In this document: positions 32,064-41,657 of the stretch, piece by piece
Layout: every line of letters begins with the position of its first letter
How positions within the stretch are numbered: position 1 is the stretch's first letter
Assembly (NCBI GenBank): GCA_013043165.1
Contig: JABDOQ010000040.1
Coordinates: 1-54,010, forward strand
Direction of reading: 5' to 3'
DNA from: Woeseiaceae bacterium
GTDB taxonomy: Bacteria; Pseudomonadota; Gammaproteobacteria; Steroidobacterales; Woeseiaceae
DNA length: 54,010 nt
Program-made: the position numbers and the translations under genes
Notes under the pieces: model-generated
Told to the model about the DNA's origin: nothing
Database searches by the model: none
The model's input: only the letters and a program-made list of their open reading frames with translations

Positions 32064-32615
32064 ATGAAGCCCTACACCCAAAACATGTTAAGCGTTGGCA
32101 AGACAGCATTGTTCGTGGCTTTCTTTGCCGCGCCGCTGGCATGGTCCGCCGAAGGCGAATCCGACTCGCTGGCGGATGCACTTAGTGCGGCCTGGCCGGG
32201 CATGGCGGAAGACGCGACCGTTGTCGACTGGGAAGGTAATGTATTGCAGGAAGGTACGAATGGCTATACCTGTCTGCCGACGCCCCCCATGCTGACCGGG
32301 ACTGCACCGATGTGCATGGACAGTGAGTGGATGAAATGGGCCGACGCCTGGCAAAACAAGAAGGACTATGCGGCGGAGTCGCTCGGCATCTCGTATATGC
32401 TCTCAGGCGACGAGGGCGCGAGCAACATCGACCCGTACGCTGAGGGTCCGACCGACGACAACGAGTGGATCAAAGAAGGCGCACACCTGATGATCCTTGC
32501 GCCGGCCGCAATGCTCGATGCATTCCCGACCGATCCTGATAACGGTGGTCCCTATGTCATGTGGAAAGGCACGCCTTACCAGCATCTAATGGTGCCGGTC
32601 GGCTCGCGCGACTGA
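32064..32615 (+). CDS. secreted protein of unknown function
   Basis: I do not recognise this 183-residue protein. A signal peptide (residues 1 to about 28, cleavage after AWS-A) leads into an acidic mature chain. It has a two-cysteine stretch (GYTCLPTPPML to PMCMDSEWMKWADAW), many Trp and Met residues, and the ending YVMWKGTPYQHLMVPVGSRD. The closely spaced Cys pair and WMKWADAW pattern look like a conserved core rather than random sequence. It is probably periplasmic. AGAGAGGA lies about 10 bases before the ATG. It is transcribed alone and converges on lhgO. Confidence 0.72.
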   Translation: MKPYTQNMLSVGKTALFVAFFAAPLAWSAEGESDSLADALSAAWPGMAEDATVVDWEGNVLQEGTNGYTCLPTPPMLTGTAPMCMDSEWMKWADAWQNKKDYAAESLGISYMLSGDEGASNIDPYAEGPTDDNEWIKEGAHLMILAPAAMLDAFPTDPDNGGPYVMWKGTPYQHLMVPVGSRD

Positions 32616-32646
32616 CGATACCGATGCAGCCGGCAGCATTCCGTAC

Positions 32647-33864
32647 TTAACCGCGGGCGGCTGATTCGGGGTTTTGCGCTGCTGCGACTTTGTCGCAGAT
32701 GTATTCGCCGATCGGTATTGCTGACGTTGCTGCTGGCGATGGTGCGTTGCAAACGTGCAGGCTTCGCGGACTTTGCGCAAACAGGAAGTCGTGCACGAGC
32801 GTGCCGTCGCGCAGCACGGCCTGCGCCCTTATGCCGGCCGGGTAGTGCTCGAGGTCCTGCAAACGGATCGACGGACAGTATTTCTGCACGCGTTTGAGAT
32901 AGCCAGGCTTCCATAAGGAGTCCCGGGTTTCGGCGAGGCCCGTTCGAAGGTTGCCGAGCGCCACTTTCCAGAATCCCGGAAACCGCAGCATGTCGATGAC
33001 GTCACGCACATTGATGTTGATGCGTCCATAGCCTTCGCGCTTCCAGCCTTGCACCGCATTCGGTCCGACAGTGACGGAGCCGTCGATCATGCGCGTGAGA
33101 TGCACGCCGAGGAATGGCAGGTCGGGGTCTGGAATCGGGTAAATCAGGTGTTTCACGATATCGTTTTTGCTCGCGGCCAAGCGGTAATACTCGCCGCGGA
33201 AAGGAATGATTCGAAAGTCGATGTCGATATCGAGCATACTCGTCGCACGATCCGCGTTGAGGCCGGCGCAGGTAATCAGGAATTGGGTTTCGATAGCCTC
33301 AGCATCGGCTATCGAAACCTCGATCGAGTCAGCGCTCTCACGGAGATCCGTTACACAGGAATCAAAGCGAATTTCCCCGCCCATCTCCTGGAATTGCTCG
33401 GCCATTCGCTGGCAAATGCGGCGGTAGTCGACGATACCGGTCGACTTCACAAGTACCGCACCGATTCCGCTGATGTTCGGCTCAAGGCGGTGCAGCCCAT
33501 CGGCATCGATGAGTTCAACGTCGAGGCCGTTTTCTTTCGCACGTTCGAACAGGGCGAGCATACGCTCATGTTCTAGCTTGTTCGTCGCCACCAGCAGTTT
33601 GCCGCATTGTTCGAATGGAATGTCGTTTTCCGCACAGAATTGAATCGTCGCAGCGGCACCGGTCTTGCAGAACTTTGCTTTCAGGCTGCCTGGAGCATAG
33701 TAGGCGCCGGCGTGAATCACACCGCTGCTATGGCCGGACTGGTGGCTCGCGAGCCGTGACTCTTTTTCGAGCAACAGTATCGAGGCATCCGGCTGCTTTT
33801 TCTTTAACTGCCAAGCCGTCGATATACCGACGATGCCGCCACCGAGGATGACGTAGTCATACAT
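32647..33864 (-). CDS. lhgO: L-2-hydroxyglutarate oxidase/dehydrogenase
   Basis: This FAD enzyme oxidises L-2-hydroxyglutarate to 2-oxoglutarate, passing electrons to the quinone pool at the inner membrane. The 405-residue chain starts MYDYVILGGGIVGISTAWQL with the FAD-binding motif. It continues with HQSGHSSGVIHAGAYYAPGS and LKAKFCKTGA, which are diagnostic of LhgO/L2HGDH, and closes with GIRAQAVLRDGTLVHDFLF. The frame extends upstream to 34074, but the family start is the ATG at 33864, 28 bases after the gabD stop. In E. coli the order is csiD-lhgO-gabD; here gabD comes first and csiD is not in the window. Confidence 0.93.
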   Translation of the reverse strand: MYDYVILGGGIVGISTAWQLKKKQPDASILLLEKESRLASHQSGHSSGVIHAGAYYAPGSLKAKFCKTGAAATIQFCAENDIPFEQCGKLLVATNKLEHERMLALFERAKENGLDVELIDADGLHRLEPNISGIGAVLVKSTGIVDYRRICQRMAEQFQEMGGEIRFDSCVTDLRESADSIEVSIADAEAIETQFLITCAGLNADRATSMLDIDIDFRIIPFRGEYYRLAASKNDIVKHLIYPIPDPDLPFLGVHLTRMIDGSVTVGPNAVQGWKREGYGRININVRDVIDMLRFPGFWKVALGNLRTGLAETRDSLWKPGYLKRVQKYCPSIRLQDLEHYPAGIRAQAVLRDGTLVHDFLFAQSPRSLHVCNAPSPAATSAIPIGEYICDKVAAAQNPESAARG

Positions 33865-33892
33865 GCATGCTTCGCCGCTTGCTAATCGGTGG

Positions 33893-35350
33893 TTACTCGA
33901 TGCCGCCCATGGAATGGAACTTGGTCTCAAAGTACTCGGCAATGCCTTCCTTGCCGCCCTCAGAACCAATGCCCGATTGTTTCCATCCGCCAAACGGTGC
34001 GACCTCGGTCGAGAACACGCCAGAGTTTGAGCACACAATGCCGTATTCGAGACGCTCGGCAACACGGATGACACGGCCTATATCCCGGGTAAAGTAGTAC
34101 GCGGCCAGTCCAAACTCCGTGTTATTGGCACGCTCGATGACTTCGTCTTCGCTTGTAAACGTCTGGATTGCTGCAATCGGACCGAAGATTTCTTCGTTAG
34201 CAAGCCGCATGTCTGCTGTGACGCCTGTAACCAGGGTTGGCTCGAAGAAACAGTGACCAAGCTTGTGCACGCCGCCGCCCGTGACTATGTCGCCACCTTT
34301 CGATTTTGCGTCGTCAACGAACGCCTGCATGTCGTGCACCGCCGTCTGGTTGACCAGGGGACCGGTAGTCGTATTCTTGTCAAAGCCGTCACCAACCTGG
34401 AGTGCTTCGATCGCTTTTTTCAGCTTCTCCGTAAACTCTTCGGCGACGCCTTCCTGGACATAGATTCGATTGGTGCAGACACAGGTTTGTCCACAGTTAC
34501 GAAACTTGGTGCCCATGCAGTCGGTGACCGCCGCATCGATGTTTGCATCATCGAATACGATAAACGGTGCATTGCCGCCGAGTTCAAGTGAGATCTTCTT
34601 GACACCGGTTGAACACTGTTCCATGAGTTTCTTGCCAACCGCCGTCGAACCCGTGAACGTGAATTTGCCGATGTTTTGATGCTGGGTCAGTACTTTTCCT
34701 ATTTCCCTCGAGTTCGAACCGGCAACGACGCTAATGACTCCCCTGGGAATGCCGGCCCTGTCGGCGAGATCGCACATGGCCAGCGCGGAAAGCGGTGTTT
34801 CCGTGGCCGGCTTGATCACGATCGTACATCCGGCGGCGAGCGCCGGACCGGCCTTGCGTCCGATCATCGCATTCGGAAAATTCCACGGTGTAATGCAGCC
34901 AACGACGCCGACAGGCTGCTTGTAGGTCTGCAGGCGTCGATCGTTGGAAATTGTCGGAATCGTATCGCCCATGACGCGTTTGCATTCTTCTGCGTAGTAC
35001 TCGATAAACGAAGCACCATAGGCGATCTCGCCCACGGACTCGTACAGAGGTTTGCCCTGTTCCGCGGTCATGATGGCACCGAGGTCTTCTGCGTTTGCCA
35101 TCAACAGGTTGAACCAGTCGCGAAGCAGCACCGCCCGCTGCTTGGCAGGTATGCGGCTCCAGGTTCTGAAGGCGGCGGCGGCGGCTTCGACGGCTCGAGT
35201 CGCGTCAGCGGCATCGCCATTAGCGGTCCTGGTGACGAGCTCGCCGTTGGCGGGGTTGGTCACGTCGATGGTGCCGGCGCCGCCTGCAACCCACTCGCCG
35301 TCGATAAAATTCCTGGTCCTGAGGAGCGACGGGTCTTTTAGTGTCAGCAT
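33893..35350 (-). CDS. gabD: succinate-semialdehyde dehydrogenase, NAD(P)+-dependent
   Basis: The enzyme oxidises succinate semialdehyde (and often glutarate semialdehyde) to the acid. The 485-residue chain has the full aldehyde dehydrogenase set: TPWNFP and KPATETPLSA for cofactor and substrate, FTGSTAVGKKL, the general-base Glu in LELGGNAP, and the catalytic Cys in FRNCGQTCVC. The last segment is close to E. coli GabD. It ends with GGWKQSGIGSEGG. It is the first gene of the gabD-lhgO pair, which suggests use of C4/C5 dicarboxylate semialdehydes and 2-hydroxyglutarate. Confidence 0.94.
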   Translation of the reverse strand: MLTLKDPSLLRTRNFIDGEWVAGGAGTIDVTNPANGELVTRTANGDAADATRAVEAAAAAFRTWSRIPAKQRAVLLRDWFNLLMANAEDLGAIMTAEQGKPLYESVGEIAYGASFIEYYAEECKRVMGDTIPTISNDRRLQTYKQPVGVVGCITPWNFPNAMIGRKAGPALAAGCTIVIKPATETPLSALAMCDLADRAGIPRGVISVVAGSNSREIGKVLTQHQNIGKFTFTGSTAVGKKLMEQCSTGVKKISLELGGNAPFIVFDDANIDAAVTDCMGTKFRNCGQTCVCTNRIYVQEGVAEEFTEKLKKAIEALQVGDGFDKNTTTGPLVNQTAVHDMQAFVDDAKSKGGDIVTGGGVHKLGHCFFEPTLVTGVTADMRLANEEIFGPIAAIQTFTSEDEVIERANNTEFGLAAYYFTRDIGRVIRVAERLEYGIVCSNSGVFSTEVAPFGGWKQSGIGSEGGKEGIAEYFETKFHSMGGIE

Positions 35351-35459
35351 GATGTTGCCTCGCAGGGCTGTTGTGGCCTCAATTGGAAGCGCATTTTGCC
35401 ATCTCGTCGGGCCAAGAACAGGGCTTTTTTCAGAGAGAGTAATGAGTCGCTTTTCGGCA

Positions 35460-35489
35460 TTGCGCGGCTGGCTGTGATTGCCGTATAAT
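35460..35489 (+). promoter_or_regulatory. sigma-70 promoter of the rimP-nusA-infB operon
   Basis: TTGCGC at 35460-35465 and a perfect TATAAT at 35484-35489 are 18 bases apart. A start near 35496 would begin the structured rimP leader about 208 bases before rimP. Confidence 0.7.
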
Positions 35490-35495
35490 CCGGCG

Positions 35496-35600
35496 CCTGC
35501 GCACCATAAGGGGCCGCGTTACCAGCCAGCCTGACGGCAGCTTTAGGACCCCTCGCTATCAAAGTCTTGGTAGCTACAGGCCCCACTCAGGGGTTTTTTG
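35496..35600 (+). ncRNA. rimP leader, probable attenuator
   Basis: This leader has several complementary segments. gctatcaa-AGTC-ttggtagc near 35555-35574 forms an eight-pair hairpin with one G-U pair. ggggcc at 35510-35515 can pair with ggcccc at 35579-35584, closing the whole leader. The same cccc (35581-35584) can instead pair with gggg at 35590-35593, which is followed by TTTTTT, giving a terminator. These two pairings exclude each other, the logic of transcription attenuation. A rimP leader RNA with a terminal terminator is known upstream of this operon in gammaproteobacteria. Assignment to that family is by position and form, not by alignment. Confidence 0.65.
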
Positions 35601-35633
35601 TTGTCTGGTGACAACGACATTGCGCTGGGAATG

Positions 35634-35660
35634 AATGGGCCATTGGCCCATTTTTTGTTT
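35634..35660 (+). terminator. second terminator before rimP
   Basis: atgggcc at 35635-35641 and ggcccat at 35645-35651 make a perfect seven-pair stem with a 3-base loop, followed by TTTTTTGTTTT. It lies between the promoter and rimP, so the operon must be read through it, perhaps by NusA-linked antitermination. Confidence 0.82.
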
Positions 35661-35703
35661 TAGAAACATAGAGTTAGGTGAGATTTTTACAGGCAGTAAC
35701 GGG

Positions 35704-36156
35704 ATGACGGGAGAAGAGTTGGCGGCATTGCTCGAACCGACCGTCGAGCGACTGGGCTACGAGTTGTCGGACCTCGAGGTTCGACTTGGCGGGAAGACCG
35801 GCCTGGTCAGGCTATTCATCGACAAGCCGGACGGAATCGGGCTTGAAGATTGTGAAAAGGTCAGCCGCGCGGTGAGTGCGCTGCTGGACGTGGAGGATCC
35901 GGTCCCGGGCAATTACAACCTCGAAGTGTCGTCGCCCGGGTTGGACAGAAAGCTCAGGAAAGTTGAACATTTTCAACGGTTTATTGATGAAACCGTGAAA
36001 ATCAGGCTGCGCTTCCCGTTAGAGGGAAGGCGACGATTCCGCGGCAAATTGCTGTCGGCGGATGACGAGAACATTGTGGTTGAGGTGGATGGTGAGTCGT
36101 ATAGCCTCGCGCTGGCGACGATCGATACAGCTCGGCTGGTGCCGGACGGAGCGTGA
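35704..36156 (+). CDS. rimP: ribosome maturation factor RimP
   Basis: RimP is needed for maturation of the 30S subunit. The 150-residue chain shows the family's N-terminal pattern (LLEPTVERLGYELSDLEV), the central VRLFIDKPDGIGLEDCEKVS and YNLEVSSPGLDRKLRK, and a C-terminal SH3-like domain (FRGKLLSADDENIVVEVDGE). The frame is open from 35635, but that ATG lies inside a terminator stem; the ATG at 35704 matches the family start. nusA follows 30 bases later. Confidence 0.95.
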   Translation: MTGEELAALLEPTVERLGYELSDLEVRLGGKTGLVRLFIDKPDGIGLEDCEKVSRAVSALLDVEDPVPGNYNLEVSSPGLDRKLRKVEHFQRFIDETVKIRLRFPLEGRRRFRGKLLSADDENIVVEVDGESYSLALATIDTARLVPDGA

Positions 36157-36186
36157 TCCGCCCGGGCTAATTGGAGTTTTAAGGTA

Positions 36187-37689
36187 ATGAGCAAAGAGAT
36201 CCTGATGGTTGTTGACGCCGTTTCCAACGAGAAAGGCGTTGAGAAAGACATCATATTTGAGGCAATCGAGGCCGCTCTGGCTTCTGCGACCCGCAGAAAG
36301 CATGGCGAGGACATCGAAGTTCGCGTCGCGATCGATCGCGAGACGGGCGAATATGACACGTTTCGGCGCTGGCTCGTGTTTGAGGACGAGTCCACCGAAC
36401 TGGAGGTCCCGGATCGCGAACTGCGCATGATCGACGCGGTCGACATCGACGAAAATGCGGAGCCAGGTGGCTACGTCGAAGTGCCGATGGAGTCCGTCGA
36501 GTTCGGCCGCATTGCCGCTCAAACCGCGAAACAGGTCATCGTGCAAAAGGTCCGCGAGGCCGAGCGCGAGCAGGTTGTCGAAGAATACCAGGAACGCGAA
36601 GGCGAGATGCTGTCGGGTCTCGTCAAGCGCGTAGATCGCAACGGCGTTTACATCGATCTCGGTGGCAATGCAGAGGGCTTCGTGCCGAGGGAGCAGATGG
36701 TCCCACGCGAGCCTGTGCGGCCACAGGACCGCATCAAGGCGCTTCTGACCGAAGTTCGATCCGAGCAGCGCGGCCCGCAGCTGTTCATGACGCGGACATC
36801 GCCGCAGTTCCTTGTGGAGCTATTCAAAATCGAAGTGCCTGAAGTCGGCCAGGGCATGATCGACATCCTGGGCGCCGCGCGTGACCCGGGTCTGCGCGCC
36901 AAAATCGCGGTCAGAAGTAATGACAAGCGGATCGATGCGGTCGGCGCCTGCGTAGGAATGCGTGGTTCGCGCGTTCAGGCCGTGTCCAATGAACTGGCCG
37001 GTGAACGCGTAGACATCATTCTCTGGGACGACAACGCGGCGCAATTTGTCGTCAACGCAATGTCGCCTGCTGAGGTTGTGTCTATCGTTGTCGATGAAGA
37101 CAAGCACAGCATGGATATCGCGGTTGAAGAGGAGAAGCTGTCGCAGGCTATCGGACGCGGTGGTCAGAACATTCGCCTTGCCAGTGAGCTGACCGGTTGG
37201 GAGCTCAATGTCATGACGGCCGCTGATGCGGAAGAGAAGAGCGAATCCGAAACACGCGACCTGATCGAACTTTTTTCCAAGCAACTCGATGTCGACGCCG
37301 AAGTCGCACTGATCCTGGTGCAGGAGGGCTTTTCGACAATCGAGGAAGTCGCCTACGTTCCGGCGTCGGAGCTCGTTGCCATTGAAGAATTCGATGAAGA
37401 TATTGTCGACGAGCTGCGTAGTCGAGCGCGTGACGTGTTGCTGACCCAGGCAATCGTCAACGAAGAGAAGATCGACGAAGTGGAACCCGCCGAGGATTTG
37501 CTGAGTCTGGAAGGTATGGATAAGGGGCTTGCGTTTCTGCTGGCAAGCAAAGGTGTCGTATCTCGCGAGGATCTCGCGGAGCTGGCGACCGATGATCTGC
37601 TCGAAATCAATGAAATGGACGCGGAAGAAGCGGCCGCGCTGATAATGAAAGCACGCGCTCATTGGTTCGAGGAAGAGCAGCAGGCGTAA
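36187..37689 (+). CDS. nusA: transcription termination/antitermination factor NusA
   Basis: NusA binds RNA polymerase and nascent RNA and affects pausing, termination and antitermination. The 500-residue chain has the polymerase-binding N domain (1 to about 125), an S1 domain (KRVDRNGVYIDLGGNAEGFV, about 140-160) and two KH domains with GACVGMRGSRVQAV (about 255) and AIGRGGQNIRLASE (about 321). Two C-terminal acidic repeats follow (about 365-500), as in the proteobacterial form. Its position behind an attenuator fits known autoregulation of this operon. Confidence 0.98.
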   Translation: MSKEILMVVDAVSNEKGVEKDIIFEAIEAALASATRRKHGEDIEVRVAIDRETGEYDTFRRWLVFEDESTELEVPDRELRMIDAVDIDENAEPGGYVEVPMESVEFGRIAAQTAKQVIVQKVREAEREQVVEEYQEREGEMLSGLVKRVDRNGVYIDLGGNAEGFVPREQMVPREPVRPQDRIKALLTEVRSEQRGPQLFMTRTSPQFLVELFKIEVPEVGQGMIDILGAARDPGLRAKIAVRSNDKRIDAVGACVGMRGSRVQAVSNELAGERVDIILWDDNAAQFVVNAMSPAEVVSIVVDEDKHSMDIAVEEEKLSQAIGRGGQNIRLASELTGWELNVMTAADAEEKSESETRDLIELFSKQLDVDAEVALILVQEGFSTIEEVAYVPASELVAIEEFDEDIVDELRSRARDVLLTQAIVNEEKIDEVEPAEDLLSLEGMDKGLAFLLASKGVVSREDLAELATDDLLEINEMDAEEAAALIMKARAHWFEEEQQA

Positions 37690-37717
37690 CAGCCTCTACT
37701 GCACGCGGAGTTAAGGT

Positions 37718-40243
37718 ATGGCTGAAGTTACCGTTACACAATTTGCCGAGGTCCTGAAAGTGCCGGTCGAGAAGTTGCTGACGCAGCTGGATGAGGCTGG
37801 CATCAAAGTCAGTGGTTCGGATGACACAATCAGCGACGATGCAAAGCTCGAATTGCTGTCACATTTGCGTCGGTCCCATGGACAGGACGATACCCCGGCA
37901 ACCGCAGCCGCGCCGCGGCGCATCACGCTGAAGCGCAAGTCGCAGTCTGAGCTGCGCTTGTCGGGTAGCCAGGGACGTGCGCGCACGGTAAATGTCGAAG
38001 TTCGTCGCAAACGGACGTATATCAAACGCGACGTTCTGGAAAAGCAGGCCCAGGAAGAGCAGGAAGAACTTGATCGTGTGCGGCGCGAGGAAGAAGAGCG
38101 CGTCGAGGCGGCTGCTCGTGAGCAGGAGCGCCTGAAGACCGAACAGGAAGAGGCCGCCAAACGCGCCGAGGCAGCGCTCGAAAAAGAAAAACAGGCGCAG
38201 GAAAGTGCCGAAGAAGAGGCGCGCCGAGCTGTCGAACAGGCATCGGCAGTTGCCGCCGAAGAAAAAGCGCGTGTTGAAAAAGCTGAGGCCGATGCACGGG
38301 CCCGCCGTGCGAAAGAGAAAGCGAAGCCCAAACCGGGTCGCGGCGAAACACGCTACGGACGTAAAGAGCTGCACGTTGCAGGTGACAAGAGTGGCCGGCG
38401 CAAACGTAAGACGCCGATGCGCCGCCGTCCCGTGGCCGTGGCAGGCGATTCAAAGCACGGCTTCGAGCGTCCCACAGCGCCGGTAATCCACGAGGTCGAA
38501 ATACCCGAGAGTATTTCTGTCGCGGAACTGGCGCAGCGCATGGCGATCAAGGGCAATGAAGTCGTCAAAGTCCTGTTCAACATGGGCGCAATGGTGACCA
38601 TCAACCAGGTAATTGATCAGGACACCGCAACTCTGGTTGTCGAGGAATTGGGCCATGTTGCCAAGCAAACTGATTCGGCCGACATGGACGAAAGGTTGCT
38701 TGCTGATGAAGAACAGGTGAGTGGCGAAGCTGTCGCAAGGTCACCGGTCGTTACGATTATGGGTCATGTCGATCACGGCAAGACGTCGCTGCTGGATTAT
38801 ATTCGTCGCACCAAGGTGGCCGACCACGAAGCTGGTGGCATTACGCAGCACATAGGCGCTTATTCGGTAAAAACGGATAAAGGCAAGATCACTTTTCTGG
38901 ATACGCCGGGTCACGCGGCCTTTACCGCAATGCGCGCACGTGGCGCCCAGGCAACTGATATCGTTATTCTTGTAGTTGCCGCCGATGACGGTGTCATGCC
39001 GCAGACTATCGAGGCTATTCAGCATGCGAAAGCCGCCGATGTGCCACTGGTCGTCGCCATCAACAAGATCGATCGTGAAAATGCGGATCCTGAGCGAGTC
39101 AAGAACGAGCTGACGCAGCACGAGGTCATTCCCGAGGACTGGGGTGGCGAACAGATGTTCGTCAATGTCTCGGCGCTCAAAGGTGACGGTGTTGATGCAC
39201 TTCTCGATGCCATTTTGTTGCAGGCCGAAGTTATGGACCTGGAGGCCGTTGCCGACGGGCCGGCACGCGGACTGGTTATCGAATCGAGCCTGGAGAAAGG
39301 CCGTGGTGCAGTCGCTACCTTGCTGGTTCAATCCGGCACGTTGCGACAGGGTGACATGATCATCGCGGGCGAAGAGTACGGTCGCATCCGAAATATGTTT
39401 GACGAAACCGGCGCCTCTGTTGAAGAGGCGGGTCCGTCGTCACCTGCGGTTGTCCTGGGTCTGTCGAAAACGCCGAGCGCCGGCGATGACTTTCTCGTTG
39501 TAAAGAACGAGCGCAAGGCACGTGAAGTTGCCGAGTTCCGTCAGAGCAAAACGCGCGATGCCAAGTTGGCACAACAGCAGGCGTCGAAACTGGAAGATAT
39601 GTTCAGCAAGATGGAGGAAGGGGAGGCTTCCACCATTGCGGTGATCATCAAGTCAGACGTGCACGGCAGCGCCGAGGCACTGCGCGATGCGTTGACCAAT
39701 CTGTCAACCGACGAGGTCAAGGTCAACGTTCTGAGTTCGAGTGTCGGCGGTATCACGGAAACTGACGCCAATCTGGCAGCCGCGTCGAACGCGGTGATCA
39801 TCGGCTTCAATGTCCGGGCCGATGCAGCCGCACGCACGGCAATAAAGGAGTCCGGCGTCGACGTCCGCTACTACAGCATCATTTACGAAGCAATTGACGA
39901 CGTCAGGGCGGCGCTGACCGGTCTGCTGGCGCCTGAGATTCGCGAGCAGATCGTGGGTCTCGCCGAGGTCAAGGATGTATTCAGCTCGCCGAAGTTCGGT
40001 GACATTGCCGGCTGCATTGTCAGCGAAGGCTATGTGAAACGATCCAACCCCATTCGTGTACTGCGCGACAACGTCGTAATTTACGAGGGTGAGCTCGAGT
40101 CGTTGCGTCGTTTTAAAGACGACGTCAACGAGGTTCGCTCGGGTACGGAATGCGGCATTGGCGTCAAGAACTACAGCGACGTCAAAGTAGGTGATCAGAT
40201 CGAGTGTTTCGAGCGCGTTGAAGTCGCCCGTACGCTCGACTGA
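37718..40243 (+). CDS. infB: translation initiation factor IF-2
   Basis: IF-2 is the GTPase that brings initiator tRNA to the 30S subunit and promotes subunit joining. The 841-residue chain begins with an IF2_N domain ([20 protein letters not shown]), followed by a Glu/Ala/Arg-rich helical linker (about 100-215) and a second IF2_N-like part. The G domain has [14 protein letters not shown] (about 347), [19 protein letters not shown] and SALKGDGVD, followed by domains II-IV. Internal start sites for shorter forms could exist, but none is obvious. Confidence 0.98.
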   Translation: MAEVTVTQFAEVLKVPVEKLLTQLDEAGIKVSGSDDTISDDAKLELLSHLRRSHGQDDTPATAAAPRRITLKRKSQSELRLSGSQGRARTVNVEVRRKRTYIKRDVLEKQAQEEQEELDRVRREEEERVEAAAREQERLKTEQEEAAKRAEAALEKEKQAQESAEEEARRAVEQASAVAAEEKARVEKAEADARARRAKEKAKPKPGRGETRYGRKELHVAGDKSGRRKRKTPMRRRPVAVAGDSKHGFERPTAPVIHEVEIPESISVAELAQRMAIKGNEVVKVLFNMGAMVTINQVIDQDTATLVVEELGHVAKQTDSADMDERLLADEEQVSGEAVARSPVVTIMGHVDHGKTSLLDYIRRTKVADHEAGGITQHIGAYSVKTDKGKITFLDTPGHAAFTAMRARGAQATDIVILVVAADDGVMPQTIEAIQHAKAADVPLVVAINKIDRENADPERVKNELTQHEVIPEDWGGEQMFVNVSALKGDGVDALLDAILLQAEVMDLEAVADGPARGLVIESSLEKGRGAVATLLVQSGTLRQGDMIIAGEEYGRIRNMFDETGASVEEAGPSSPAVVLGLSKTPSAGDDFLVVKNERKAREVAEFRQSKTRDAKLAQQQASKLEDMFSKMEEGEASTIAVIIKSDVHGSAEALRDALTNLSTDEVKVNVLSSSVGGITETDANLAAASNAVIIGFNVRADAAARTAIKESGVDVRYYSIIYEAIDDVRAALTGLLAPEIREQIVGLAEVKDVFSSPKFGDIAGCIVSEGYVKRSNPIRVLRDNVVIYEGELESLRRFKDDVNEVRSGTECGIGVKNYSDVKVGDQIECFERVEVARTLD

Positions 40244-40262
40244 CAACCGGCGGTAAATCGGC

Positions 40263-40625
40263 ATGCCACGTGAGTTTTCCCGAAATCAGCGGTTGGGCAA
40301 CCAGGTGTTGCGCACGCTCAATGAGCTGCTGCGATTCGAAACCAAGGATCCGCGCCTCGAAGGCGTGTCGCTTTCTGCCGTGAATCTGTCTCGTGACCTG
40401 AGCGTGGCGCAGGTCTATTTCAGCATGCTCGATCCGAATGCCGACCCGGCCTCGGTCAGGCAGGGTCTGGAGAAGGCAACGGGTTTTCTGCGCTCGAAGC
40501 TGGGTCGTGCGATCAAGGTTCGGCACGTGCCGGAACTGCGTTTTGTGCACGATGACAGTGCGGCTGAGGGACAGCGCATTGCCGATTTGATTGAAGGTGC
40601 GCTCAGCTCAGAAAAGCCGCGGTGA
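40263..40625 (+). CDS. rbfA: 30S ribosome-binding factor A
   Basis: RbfA assists late 16S rRNA maturation and cold adaptation. The 120-residue KH-fold protein begins MPREFSRNQRLGNQVLRTLN and carries LSRDLSVAQVYFSML and LRSKLGRAIKVRHVPELRF, all conserved family segments. It starts 19 bases after infB, and its stop overlaps the truB start as GTGA. Confidence 0.96.
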   Translation: MPREFSRNQRLGNQVLRTLNELLRFETKDPRLEGVSLSAVNLSRDLSVAQVYFSMLDPNADPASVRQGLEKATGFLRSKLGRAIKVRHVPELRFVHDDSAAEGQRIADLIEGALSSEKPR

Positions 40626-41572
40626 CAGCAAAAAAGCAGCAGGCAAAACGTTATAAAGAAGCTGTGGACGGGCTGTTGTTATTGAATAAACCGCCCGGCA
40701 TGACTTCCAACCGGGCGTTGCAGGCAGTCAAACGGCTGCTGAACGCGAAAAAGGCGGGCCATACCGGCAGCCTCGACCCCGCGGCGACGGGCATGTTGCC
40801 GCTGTGTTTTGGCGAGGCGACCAAGGTTTGTGCCTTTCTGCTGAATGCGGACAAGACCTACCGCGTGACAGCGCGGCTCGGCACGTCGACCGATACCGGT
40901 GATTCGGACGGTCAGGCGACTGCCTCGGCGTCCGTGCCAGACCTGTCCGCCGATGATTGGAGTGTCATTTTGCAGACATTTGTCGGCGAGTCCATGCAAA
41001 TACCGCCGATGTATTCGGCGTTAAAGAAAGACGGCAAGCGCCTGTACGAGCTTGCCAGGAAGGGAGAGACCGTTGAGCGGCAGCCGCGGCCGATTGTCAT
41101 CCACGAGATTCGACTCCTGGAATGTGCAGGGCCCAGGCTCGTCTTCCGCGTGGCCTGTTCCAAGGGCACCTATATCAGGACGCTGGTGGAGGACATTGCC
41201 CGCCGCGCGGGAACCGTTGCCCACACGGCAAGGCTGCATCGGGAAACCGTAGGCCATTTCAGGTCTGAAGACATGCTCGACCTGGCGGCCATCGAGGCCC
41301 TGGCCGAGGACGGTCAGCACAGTCTCCGCGAGCGGCTGCTGCCGCCAGACGCCGCGCTGGCGGACTTTCCGCCGGTGAGCCTGGATGAGAGCGCGGCCGT
41401 TCGTTTCAGTGGCGGTCAGGTGGTGGCAGTGGTTGAGCAGAGCAGGACAGGACTGGCCCGCGTATATGGCGCCGACCAACGGTTCCTCGGTGTGGGAGAG
41501 TTCGCGGCCAATGGCCAACTGGCGCCACGCAGGATTTTTCTCAAACCCGCAAAAAACCCTGTAGATATTTGA
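40622..41572 (+). CDS. truB: tRNA pseudouridine(55) synthase TruB
   Basis: TruB makes pseudouridine 55 in the T loop of tRNAs. The 316-residue protein has GLLLLNKPPGMTSN, the catalytic segment GSLDPAATGMLP with Asp52, and YSALKKDGKRLYELARKGE. SKGTYIRTLVEDIA and a C-terminal PUA-like domain (about 250-310) follow. The start is a GTG that overlaps the rbfA stop by 4 bases, so translation is coupled. Confidence 0.96.
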   Translation: MTAKKQQAKRYKEAVDGLLLLNKPPGMTSNRALQAVKRLLNAKKAGHTGSLDPAATGMLPLCFGEATKVCAFLLNADKTYRVTARLGTSTDTGDSDGQATASASVPDLSADDWSVILQTFVGESMQIPPMYSALKKDGKRLYELARKGETVERQPRPIVIHEIRLLECAGPRLVFRVACSKGTYIRTLVEDIARRAGTVAHTARLHRETVGHFRSEDMLDLAAIEALAEDGQHSLRERLLPPDAALADFPPVSLDESAAVRFSGGQVVAVVEQSRTGLARVYGADQRFLGVGEFAANGQLAPRRIFLKPAKNPVDI

Positions 41573-41657
41573 TTATGGGGTATTAATGGGTCCAAACAGA
41601 CGCTAGAATACCGCGCTCTGAAAAGGGCTAAATATAGAGTTACGGAGTAATCAAGAA

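Noticed and set aside
35470..35660. A tRNA gene upstream of rimP, as found in some gammaproteobacteria
   Set aside because: The hairpins here do not make a cloverleaf, there is no T-loop consensus, and the segment is better explained as an attenuator leader.
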